Assembly: GCA_031553835.1 (NCBI GenBank)
Contig: JAVBKX010000038.1
Location: forward strand, 1 to 64,000
Length of the DNA: 64,000 bases
Source of the DNA: JAVBKX01 sp031553835
GTDB taxonomy: Bacteria > Bacteroidota > Bacteroidia > Bacteroidales > Azobacteroidaceae
Direction of reading: 5' to 3'
Shown: in pieces, positions 43,864-51,206 of the stretch
How the letters are laid out: each line of letters begins with the position of its first letter
Numbering within the stretch: the first letter of the stretch is position 1
Notes under the pieces: model-generated
Seen by the model: only the letters and a program-made list of their open reading frames with translations
Database searches by the model: none
What the model was told of the DNA's origin: nothing
Translations under genes and position numbers: made by a program

Positions 43864-44988
43864 ATGAAATTTGCGGACATAATAGGGCAGGACAACGTTA
43901 AGCAACGATTAATTCAATCGGTTCGGGAAGGCTTTATACCTCATGCTCGTCTGATTACCGGGGCGGAAGGCGTAGGCGCTTTACCGTTGGCATTGGCATA
44001 CGCGCGTTATCTTATGTGTACTGACCGAAAGGAATCAGATGCCTGTGGGAGTTGTCCTTCCTGCGTGAAATTCAATAAATATGCCCATCCCGACTTACAT
44101 TTCGTATTTCCGATCATCAAAAATGATAAAAAGAAAAAGGAAGTATGTGATGATTATATTGCGGAATGGCGGCAACAGTTGTCGGAACAGCCTTATTTCG
44201 GTTTGTCTCATTGGTTTCAACGGATTGATGCGGAAAATGCCCAGGGAATGATTTATGCTAAAGAAAGCAGTGAAATCATCAAAAAATTAAACCTGAAAAC
44301 GTATGAAGCCGAATACAAGGTGATGATCATTTGGTTGCCTGAGAAAATGCATGAATCGTGCGCCAATAAATTATTGAAAATCATTGAAGAACCGCCTGCA
44401 AATACTGTTTTTTTATTAGTATCCGAACAACCCGATCATATTATCGGAACCATACAATCACGTTCGCAGCGGTTGCCTGTTCCGCCAATTGCTCCCGAAG
44501 TCCTTTCTTTGGTATTATCTGAAAAATATACACTGGAACCTGACGATCTGCAATTTGTGGTTCATTTGGCCGAAGGTAGCTATATCCGGGCGGTTGAGAC
44601 GATTGAATCGGCATCTGAACAGGAATTATTTTTTGATTTGTTTGTGACCATTATGCGGAATTCCTGGCAGCGGGACGTCAAAAACATGAAAGCGAAAGCG
44701 GAATTTTTTGCATCATTAGGCAGGGAACGCCAGAAAGCTTTTTTTACTTATGGTCAACGATTGGTTCGGGAAAATTTTCTTTACCGGTTGCAACAACCTG
44801 AAATTAACTATCTTAATCGTGCAGAAGCCGGATTTTCCAAGAATTTTTCCCCTTATGTCAATGAACGGAATGTGATTGATTTTATGGGCGAATTAGCTTT
44901 GGCCGAAAGGCATGTGGAACAAAATGTTAATCCACGGTTGGTCTTTTTTGATCTTTCCATGAAGATCGCCGTATTATTAAAACGATAA
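43864..44988 (+). CDS. holB: DNA polymerase III subunit delta'
   Basis: 374 residues from ATG 43864; the frame is open to 43780 but that lies inside metF. A clamp-loader-type AAA+ protein: MKFADIIGQDNVKQRLIQ, HARLITGAEGVGALPLALAYARYLMC (a modified P-loop, GAEGVGALPL, without the usual Lys, as expected for delta'), the zinc motif CGSCPSC, EKMHESCANKLLKIIEEPPANTVFLL and TIQSRSQRLPVPPI (SRC-like motif is SRSQ). It is part of the gamma complex that loads the beta clamp. Its 3' end overlaps the convergent GH3-type gene by 12 bases. Confidence 0.88.
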   Translation: MKFADIIGQDNVKQRLIQSVREGFIPHARLITGAEGVGALPLALAYARYLMCTDRKESDACGSCPSCVKFNKYAHPDLHFVFPIIKNDKKKKEVCDDYIAEWRQQLSEQPYFGLSHWFQRIDAENAQGMIYAKESSEIIKKLNLKTYEAEYKVMIIWLPEKMHESCANKLLKIIEEPPANTVFLLVSEQPDHIIGTIQSRSQRLPVPPIAPEVLSLVLSEKYTLEPDDLQFVVHLAEGSYIRAVETIESASEQELFFDLFVTIMRNSWQRDVKNMKAKAEFFASLGRERQKAFFTYGQRLVRENFLYRLQQPEINYLNRAEAGFSKNFSPYVNERNVIDFMGELALAERHVEQNVNPRLVFFDLSMKIAVLLKR

Positions 44989-46479
44989 AATCGGATCGAT
45001 ATATTCGCGGGTATTGCTCAATCGCGGAATTTTATGTTGTCCTCCCAGCTTTCCCTGCGCTTTTAACCAGTCGTAAAATTGATTGTGCCGGGCAACTGTA
45101 ATTTCAGGCATGTCAAGAGTTATGTTTTTGTATCGTTTAGCCTCATAATCGGAGTTGACAGCCTGTAGAGCTGCGTCTAATACAGAAGTAAATATCTCAA
45201 TGGAAGACGGAGCATGTTCAAATTCAATCAACCATTGATGTCGTCCTTTATTTTGAGATGACATATAAACCGGTGCTACTGTATATTCGCAGATGACGGC
45301 TCCAGTCGCCTTACATGCCTCCGATAATGCTTTTTCCACATTGTCTATGATCACTTCTTCTCCAAAAGCATTGATATAATGCCGTGTACGGCCGGTGATG
45401 GTAATTTTATACGGCCGGATATGGGTAAAACGAACGGTGTCGCCAATGATATACCGCCAAAACCCATTATTACTGCTCATTACCAAGGCATAATTGCGAT
45501 TCACTTCCACATCTTCCAGACGGCATGCTTTCGGATGTTCCGAATCCAACTCGTCGGTAGGAATGAATTCATAAAAAATACCATAATCAAGTAGCAATAA
45601 CATCGAAGGATCGCTCAAATCGTTTTGCAGGGCAAAGAAACCTTCCGAAGCATTGTAAGTTTCCATGTAATGCATACGTGAAGACGGAATCAGTGATTCA
45701 TATTGTTCGCGATAAGGGATGAAGCTGACGCCACCGTGAAAAAAAACCTCGAGATTAGGCCAAATATCGGTCAGGTATAGCTTCCCGCTTTCTTTCAGTA
45801 TTTTCTTGATTAAAACGAGAAACCAGGACGGAACTCCGGAAATATTCGTAATATTGTCGTGTATCGTATTCCGGCAGATCAATTCCAATTTTTCTTCCCA
45901 TTCATTCATCAACATGATTTCTTTGGATGGAGTACGAAAAAAATTAGCCATAGGATTGATGTTTTCGATCAATACCGCAGATAAATCTCCGGCTTTCGCG
46001 TGTTGATTAAAGGGAACAGGCTTGTGACTTCCGCCCAAAATCAATCCTTTTCCTGAGAATAAGCGACTATTGGGGGTGTTGCTTAAATAAGTCGCCACCG
46101 TATCCATGGCTCCTTTATAATGGCATTCATTGAGTGAAGTCTTACTGACGGGAATAAACTTGCTCTTATCGCCGGTGGTTCCAGATGATTTGGCAAACCA
46201 TTTGATTTTTTCCGGCCATAGAATATTGTTTTCTCCTTGCATCATCCGTTGTATCCACGGCTTGATGTCTTCATAGTTTTGAATGGGCACTCTTGACGCA
46301 TAATCAGCATAAGTACGAATAGAGGCATAATCGTATTTATGCCCCCATTCCGTATTCTTAGCTGTTATGATCAGATTTTTAAACTGTTCATCCTGAATAG
46401 CATCCGGATTTTTTTCAAAATTCGTAATACATTTTACCCGATGAGAAAAAATGGCAGACGCTACCTTTTCTAAAATCAT
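44977..46479 (-). CDS. GH3-type (auxin-responsive-like) adenylating enzyme
   Basis: 500 residues. It is related to the plant GH3 acyl-acid amido synthetases (Gretchen Hagen 3, not glycoside hydrolase 3). The ATP-binding motif KWFAKSSGTTGDKSKFIPVS, EVFFHGGVSFIPYREQYESL, METYNASEGFFALQND and FWRYIIGDTVRFTHIRPYKITITGRTRHYINAFGEEV are the adenylation-family core. The bacterial substrate is unknown; it probably joins an acyl acid to an amine. A TetR regulator is directly upstream. A -7 box (46500-46507) allows separate transcription. Confidence 0.88.
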   Translation of the reverse strand: MILEKVASAIFSHRVKCITNFEKNPDAIQDEQFKNLIITAKNTEWGHKYDYASIRTYADYASRVPIQNYEDIKPWIQRMMQGENNILWPEKIKWFAKSSGTTGDKSKFIPVSKTSLNECHYKGAMDTVATYLSNTPNSRLFSGKGLILGGSHKPVPFNQHAKAGDLSAVLIENINPMANFFRTPSKEIMLMNEWEEKLELICRNTIHDNITNISGVPSWFLVLIKKILKESGKLYLTDIWPNLEVFFHGGVSFIPYREQYESLIPSSRMHYMETYNASEGFFALQNDLSDPSMLLLLDYGIFYEFIPTDELDSEHPKACRLEDVEVNRNYALVMSSNNGFWRYIIGDTVRFTHIRPYKITITGRTRHYINAFGEEVIIDNVEKALSEACKATGAVICEYTVAPVYMSSQNKGRHQWLIEFEHAPSSIEIFTSVLDAALQAVNSDYEAKRYKNITLDMPEITVARHNQFYDWLKAQGKLGGQHKIPRLSNTREYIDPILSF

Positions 46480-46499
46480 TATTTTTTACTTAAAGAATG

Positions 46500-46507
46500 C
46501 AAATATA
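46500..46507 (-). promoter_or_regulatory. -7 element of the GH3-type gene
   Basis: TATATTTG on the minus strand, 20 bases before the start codon, fits the consensus. No clear -33 box. Confidence 0.45.
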
Positions 46508-46526
46508 ATGATTTTTTGACATCCAG

Positions 46527-47156
46527 TTACTTTTTGTCCGAATCAAAAATCATTTTAGTAAGTTGTTCAAGCGCTTTGAGTATTCGCTTTTTACCTTCCC
46601 GTTTAGTGACTTCAATGCCAAAAAATTGAGGGATGTTTTTGTGCAGGACAAGGAAAAATAATCCTCCCAGCAAAATGGAAACCATGGCTTCGGCATCTAC
46701 ATCATGTGTTTCTGAGTAAGTTGCGATTTTTTGCCTCATGTCTTTGGTTTCACTTTCCCTTTTCTTAGCTTGCTCTACAATATATGGGGTCGGTTCGGCG
46801 ATTTCCCACCGGATCAAACTTTCCAGTTCGTCGTTTTGATCCATTGTTCTGTACAGTTCGGATAAATAATTAGTAACTGCCTCTTTCAGATCAACATTGT
46901 CTTGCTCTTGTCTCACTTTCTGAAGAATAAAACGTTCCCAAAAATTATGTTGGGCAAAATATCTTTCCAACAAATTTTCGAACGAGTCAAAATTCCTGTA
47001 GATGTAAGCTTTTTCTACAGTCGCTACTTCAGAAACGGTATTAATCCCCAAGTTGGAAAAACCCATTTCGTTGATCACCTTGCATACTGCATTCATCAAT
47101 AGCTGATCAATCTCTTCCTTCGAACGCCTGATTCTCACTTTTTTTTCTGTAGCCAT
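46527..47156 (-). CDS. TetR/AcrR-family transcription regulator
   Basis: 209 residues. The N-terminal TetR DNA-binding domain is about residues 10-60 (RRSKEEIDQLLMNAVCKVINEMGFSNLGINTVSEVATVEKAYIYRNFDSFENLLERYF). The C-terminal helical ligand/dimer domain is unlike well-known families. It stands directly upstream of the GH3-type gene on the same strand. A near-palindromic site lies 35-60 bases upstream of its own start and could be its operator. The ligand is unknown. Confidence 0.88.
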   Translation of the reverse strand: MATEKKVRIRRSKEEIDQLLMNAVCKVINEMGFSNLGINTVSEVATVEKAYIYRNFDSFENLLERYFAQHNFWERFILQKVRQEQDNVDLKEAVTNYLSELYRTMDQNDELESLIRWEIAEPTPYIVEQAKKRESETKDMRQKIATYSETHDVDAEAMVSILLGGLFFLVLHKNIPQFFGIEVTKREGKKRILKALEQLTKMIFDSDKK

Positions 47157-47190
47157 AATTGTTTTATTAAATGAATAAATTAAAAATCGC

Positions 47191-47215
47191 GGTGTATATT
47201 ATGGATATACTACCC
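47191..47215. promoter_or_regulatory. Candidate TetR operator (imperfect inverted repeat)
   Basis: GGTGTATAT and ATATACTACC are inverted around TATGG. Arms match at 9 of 10 positions with one extra base. It lies upstream of the TetR start and over the end of the radical SAM gene. Regulatory role is inferred from position only. Confidence 0.35.
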
Positions 47216-47980
47216 CGATATGCGAGTCTCTATCCCGAGTGCTTTTACTTTTGCTGCAATGAGCTGCAAAGTTTCTACTGGCACTTTTTCCAATTGTTTC
47301 ACCGGAGTAGCCCGGTTGAGTGTGTAAATCATTACTTGCTTCGGGTTGATTTTTTTTAATACATTCAACCACTGGTTTAATTCATTTTCGAGTGTGTTGT
47401 CAATCTTATTCCCTTGATACTGACCAGTCAGGAAGAGAGTTTGTATTGTTAAATTACCATTGAACGCTTTCAAATCTTCGATTAGAGATTCAATGTTAAA
47501 ATCTTGACATTTAGGTTGATCGATAAGTTTTATCATTTCATTCGAAGCACAATCTAATTTCAAGATATTGAGATCAACTCGATTTAATGTTCTGAAAATA
47601 TTTTCTTTGCGAATCTGAGTGGCATTGGAAAGAACGCAGACTTTGGCATCCGGAAAATACCGGTCTCTTAAAGCAATGGTGTCGAGTACTATTTCTTCAA
47701 AATAAGGATGCATGGTCGGTTCGCCATTTCCCGAAAAAGTAATGGCATCCGGCTTCTCATTCATTTCTTGCATTTGCTTTAGCCGCATTTCCAATGCTGC
47801 ATGCACTTCATTGCGGGAAGGCAGTTTATTGTCCTCCGCATTCTCTGCATTGAAGCCGCACTCGCAATAGATGCAATCAAAAGAGCATACTTTTCCATGT
47901 TTTGGCAATAAGTTAATGCCAAGAGAAACACCCAGGCGACGACTTTGTACAGGGCCAAATATTATGTCATTAAACAACAT
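47210..47980 (-). CDS. Radical SAM protein
   Basis: 256 residues from ATG 47980; longer in-frame starts at 47998 (TTG) are weaker. The N-terminus FNDIIFGPVQSRRLGVSLGINLLP precedes the 4Fe-4S/SAM motif CSFDCIYCECG (CxxxCxxC). FSGNGEPTMHPYFEEIVLDTIALRD and LSNATQIRKENIF fit the MoaA/anaerobic-activase-like group of small radical SAM enzymes without a recognised second domain. The reaction is unknown; members of this family are widespread in Bacteroidetes. It has its own promoter-like elements upstream. Confidence 0.86.
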   Translation of the reverse strand: MLFNDIIFGPVQSRRLGVSLGINLLPKHGKVCSFDCIYCECGFNAENAEDNKLPSRNEVHAALEMRLKQMQEMNEKPDAITFSGNGEPTMHPYFEEIVLDTIALRDRYFPDAKVCVLSNATQIRKENIFRTLNRVDLNILKLDCASNEMIKLIDQPKCQDFNIESLIEDLKAFNGNLTIQTLFLTGQYQGNKIDNTLENELNQWLNVLKKINPKQVMIYTLNRATPVKQLEKVPVETLQLIAAKVKALGIETRISG

Positions 47981-48043
47981 TCTAAGCAAGTATAACAAGT
48001 AATACTTATATTTTATTTACATGAATAATAATTCAAGTGACTG

Positions 48044-48076
48044 CAAAGTTATAAATAAGTTTAGAAAAATGCCAAA
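48044..48076 (-). promoter_or_regulatory. Promoter of the radical SAM gene
   Basis: On the minus strand, -33 TTTG (48073-48076) and -7 TAACTTTG (48044-48051) lie 21 bases apart. A short inverted repeat AAGTAT/ATACTT (47988-47993 / 48002-48007) lies in the leader just before the start codon. Confidence 0.55.
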
Positions 48077-48125
48077 CAATATGCTGATTATGTGTTGTTA
48101 AATCGTACATTCCAATCAAAAATCA

Positions 48126-50180
48126 TTAAAACTTCCACCGTATCACTCCTGAAAAATCAGTTTTGTAAGAATATTTGATAAGTTCTAATCCTGAACCGAT
48201 CATTTCCTGATTCAAGTATCGTGTTGTAGATACTTTTGCAAAGATACTTAAATTACGGAATAAATCCAATTGCAAAATACCATAATTTCGTATCCCCTTT
48301 CCATAATAAGTGTGAAAATTAAATACGGATGGCGCATTTTTTTCATAAACAGTAATGCGGGTATCCCAATTAGTAGTTTGAAAATAAGAGATTCCAGTGT
48401 TGAAGCAGGCTAAACTTTTTTCAGGATGATAGCTGAATGAGTGGGAGATACTCCAGCCGGTTGCAGGGGAAAGTGCAGGATTGATATATACGTTATAGTC
48501 GAATTGCAGTTTCAAATCAAAGGATTTTACAGGATTGAAATCAAGCTGATACCTGATTTTGTGTTGGAAATAGGGGCTGATTGTCCTGATCGAATTTGTT
48601 GTGTTGTTTTTTCTTTGCTCTTTGAATTTGTATCTTATATACGAAGAAAACCATGCACCGGGTTTGTAATTAAATTGCGCCAGTATATCTTTCCCTTCGG
48701 ACGGAGCGTCGGCGCTAAATTTTAGCCAGGGAAAGCGAAAAAAATCGATATAACCTTTGAATTCCCAATAATGAAATTTTTTCAGTTGTAATCCCAAATA
48801 AACCCCGGATTCATTTTGTACACCGGACGATTCGGAAAATGATTGTCCATACAAAGCCTGGTAATGTTCAGAAAAATGGCGGCAGGCCAGTGTGAATCCG
48901 ATAAATGAAGCCGGCTGGATTTGCAGGAAATGGGTGGTGGCATGGCTTCCATTGGCGCTGATGGCTGTTTCTCCCGAAAAAACATATTTTTTTTGTTGAT
49001 AAAGATAGTGCGCTCCTATGTTGTAATTGTCTTTTCCCCGAAGATAAAATACATTGTATGGGCGAAGAGAGGGATCCAGTGTTTTTCCTCCGAATTGATA
49101 ATATATTCCGGTCAAACCGACATCGAACGTTTCATTTTTCCAACGGATATTTCCGCCTAAACTATTGATGGTTGCTTGTCGCCGTTTTTGCCAATCGTTT
49201 AAAGTCCGGTTGTAGCCATCTGTTTTGAAAGACAGGATGGTTGCGCTGTCTGCATTGGCGTCTGCCCGACGGAGCGATCCGAACAGGTTAAGGTGAGTGT
49301 TGCGGATTTGCCAGGTTGTAGCAATGCCCCGGAAATAATCATTTTCATTGGTGGAAAAGTGTCTTTTGATTCCATTTTTTGTTTTTCCGGCATTTAAAAT
49401 GTCCGACGTCTTTCCTAATGTAAAATCGGTATTGACAACTAATCCTGATCCGAATGTTAATCGATAATCGCCTATATACAAGGCTTTCATCGCGCCGATA
49501 TCTTTTACGACGAAGTGAAATGCATAGTAATCAAATCCGGTGTGTTGGCGGTTTAAAAAAGCTTCACCATAATCTTTTTCGCCAGTTAGTCCGCCTTGTA
49601 TCCGTTGTTTATACTGAAAATCGTATTTGAAAGAAGCATAAAACGGTTCGCCAAGATAATATTTGTTAGGAGATGCTTCTTTTTCTTCGGCAGTGGCAGG
49701 GGTATAACCGGCTTTTTCCTGAAAACAGTAATCGGAACGCAACAGGAGGCTGTTTTTGCCATATTTCAGGATTTGTTTTGGTGTCGGCTGGTATTGCGGC
49801 CTTGTGTATTCTCCCACATAAACAAATGGTAGTAGGTATGTGATGGTTTGCAGATCCAGATCTTCTACATTTTTTAATTCATAAATGCTGACTAACGGTG
49901 CATTTCTGTAAATATAATAAAGTAAGTTTTCGATTTGAATAGCGGATAGAAACGGGAGTCGTTCGAGTTCGTTTTTTGTTACAAGATTTAAGTTGAACGG
50001 ATGCTCGCTCCAATACGAAAGTTCGTCAAACAGATTTTCAATGGAGGCGTTTGTTTCCGGGTTGTTGTCGGAAAATTCTTCTAAATATTCCATCCAGGCC
50101 GTATTTTTATTTGTAGATTGCTGAGAAAGCATTTCCCAAACCATACAAAATGATAGCAGGAGAATCAGTATTTGTTTCAT
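48126..50180 (-). CDS. Exported HhH-domain protein with beta-barrel-like body
   Basis: 684 residues with a signal peptide (MKQILILLLSFCMVWEMLSQ). The first 130 residues contain a ComEA-like helix-hairpin-helix region (LNLVTKNELERLPFLSAIQIENLLYYIYRNAPLVSIYELKNVEDLDLQT, a tandem HhH). The remainder is a long series of aromatic amphipathic strands (GQFLNRQHTGFDYYAFHF and DYRLTFGSGLVV types), ending with IRWKF, a Phe terminus typical of outer-membrane beta-barrels. HhH modules usually bind DNA. An outer-membrane location with a DNA-binding-like domain suggests DNA uptake or attachment, but this is inference. It is co-transcribed with the preceding barrel-like protein (14-base gap). Confidence 0.7.
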   Translation of the reverse strand: MKQILILLLSFCMVWEMLSQQSTNKNTAWMEYLEEFSDNNPETNASIENLFDELSYWSEHPFNLNLVTKNELERLPFLSAIQIENLLYYIYRNAPLVSIYELKNVEDLDLQTITYLLPFVYVGEYTRPQYQPTPKQILKYGKNSLLLRSDYCFQEKAGYTPATAEEKEASPNKYYLGEPFYASFKYDFQYKQRIQGGLTGEKDYGEAFLNRQHTGFDYYAFHFVVKDIGAMKALYIGDYRLTFGSGLVVNTDFTLGKTSDILNAGKTKNGIKRHFSTNENDYFRGIATTWQIRNTHLNLFGSLRRADANADSATILSFKTDGYNRTLNDWQKRRQATINSLGGNIRWKNETFDVGLTGIYYQFGGKTLDPSLRPYNVFYLRGKDNYNIGAHYLYQQKKYVFSGETAISANGSHATTHFLQIQPASFIGFTLACRHFSEHYQALYGQSFSESSGVQNESGVYLGLQLKKFHYWEFKGYIDFFRFPWLKFSADAPSEGKDILAQFNYKPGAWFSSYIRYKFKEQRKNNTTNSIRTISPYFQHKIRYQLDFNPVKSFDLKLQFDYNVYINPALSPATGWSISHSFSYHPEKSLACFNTGISYFQTTNWDTRITVYEKNAPSVFNFHTYYGKGIRNYGILQLDLFRNLSIFAKVSTTRYLNQEMIGSGLELIKYSYKTDFSGVIRWKF

Positions 50181-50194
50181 AAAAAAAATAAAAA

Positions 50195-50977
50195 TTAAGG
50201 TAATGAATATGCAATTGAAATCGCAGAATTTGCGCCGAGGCAGGTGTTAAATCCGAATCCGGCAGCTAAATGAAAGTCATGCAATGTGTAGGCGATTCCC
50301 AGGCATGGAACAGATGGATTGCTGCAAACGCCTGCGCGGAACATGAATTGATCCATTAGCTCATATTCGAATCCGGCGCTGAATGTCCAGCCGGTGGAAT
50401 ACCGCCATGATGGCTCGATAAGAAGATGACAGGATGGCAATAAGGTTATATTTACACCGGCGTGCCAGGCGGGACGGATGCCGTCACTATTTAGTAAATG
50501 ATTTCCAAGCAGGGCGATGCTCCATTTTGGCGAATATTGAAAATGAAATCCCAGATCGGAAGAATAGATTTGATTACTGTGGTCATCCATTGATTCATGA
50601 CAATAAAGAAAATTAATTCCCATAGAAATTCCGGATGCGAGTTTTTTTGAAAATCCCGCTCTTGCAGATAGTAATTGATACTCGGAGAAATGGAAAGATG
50701 AAAATTCTAAACCGCAATCCAACAGATGGTTGGGAACAATGACACCCATTGAAGGCGTATTTAGTTCCGGCATTTCAAAATGATTGAGGACCGCAAAGTG
50801 AATTGTCTTTTGAGTTTGAAAAGACAGATAAGCAGGATTGGTCAATTCGTGACTTAAAGCATGCAGGTGCCCTAAGGAAAAAGAACGGACATCCAATGGA
50901 ACAGGATCGGGTAAGATTGCTAAGATTGGTTGGAATGTGCATATACACAAGCTCCAACACATGAAAAACATTTTCAT
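50195..50977 (-). CDS. Outer-membrane beta-barrel-like protein
   Basis: 260 residues with a signal peptide (MKMFFMCWSLCICTFQPILA). The mature part shows alternating amphipathic strands with many aromatics and glycines (FSSFHFSEYQLLSARAGFSK, SAGFEYELMDQFMFRAGV, LAAGFGFNTCL) and ends in AYSLP. The size fits a small barrel of the PorV-like type, but no specific family is recognised. It leads an operon with the HhH-barrel protein, so the two may work together at the outer membrane. Confidence 0.55.
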   Translation of the reverse strand: MKMFFMCWSLCICTFQPILAILPDPVPLDVRSFSLGHLHALSHELTNPAYLSFQTQKTIHFAVLNHFEMPELNTPSMGVIVPNHLLDCGLEFSSFHFSEYQLLSARAGFSKKLASGISMGINFLYCHESMDDHSNQIYSSDLGFHFQYSPKWSIALLGNHLLNSDGIRPAWHAGVNITLLPSCHLLIEPSWRYSTGWTFSAGFEYELMDQFMFRAGVCSNPSVPCLGIAYTLHDFHLAAGFGFNTCLGANSAISIAYSLP

Positions 50978-51025
50978 AGTTACAAGGTTTGATTAAATAA
51001 TAACGCCCTTAGGCATTGAATGGGG

Positions 51026-51033
51026 CAAAGTTA
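51026..51033 (-). promoter_or_regulatory. -7 element of the outer-membrane gene pair
   Basis: TAACTTTG on the minus strand, 48 bases before the ATG, fits TAnnTTTG. A TTTG (51057-51060) is 23 bases away, slightly too far for an ideal -33 box. Confidence 0.5.
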
Positions 51034-51156
51034 TAATTTATTTTGTGTTATTGTTGCAAAAATAAGAATTTAAATGAATGTAGTTCATTACAAAATCGAG
51101 ATGAAAATCATTGTCCGATATTTTCCTTACAATTAAAATTATTAAAAATTATAATG

Positions 51157-51164
51157 TAAATTTG
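51157..51164 (+). promoter_or_regulatory. -7 element of the M16 peptidase gene
   Basis: TAAATTTG fits the consensus and lies 42 bases before the ATG. No clear -33 box is visible in this AT-rich stretch. Confidence 0.5.
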
Positions 51165-51206
51165 TCACATAATTTATGAATCATTGAAACGAATCAAATT
51201 AAAAAA

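Noticed and set aside
44977..46479. Glycoside hydrolase family 3
   Set aside because: The name GH3 here refers to the adenylate-forming auxin-response family; the SSGTTGDKSKF motif shows an adenylating enzyme.
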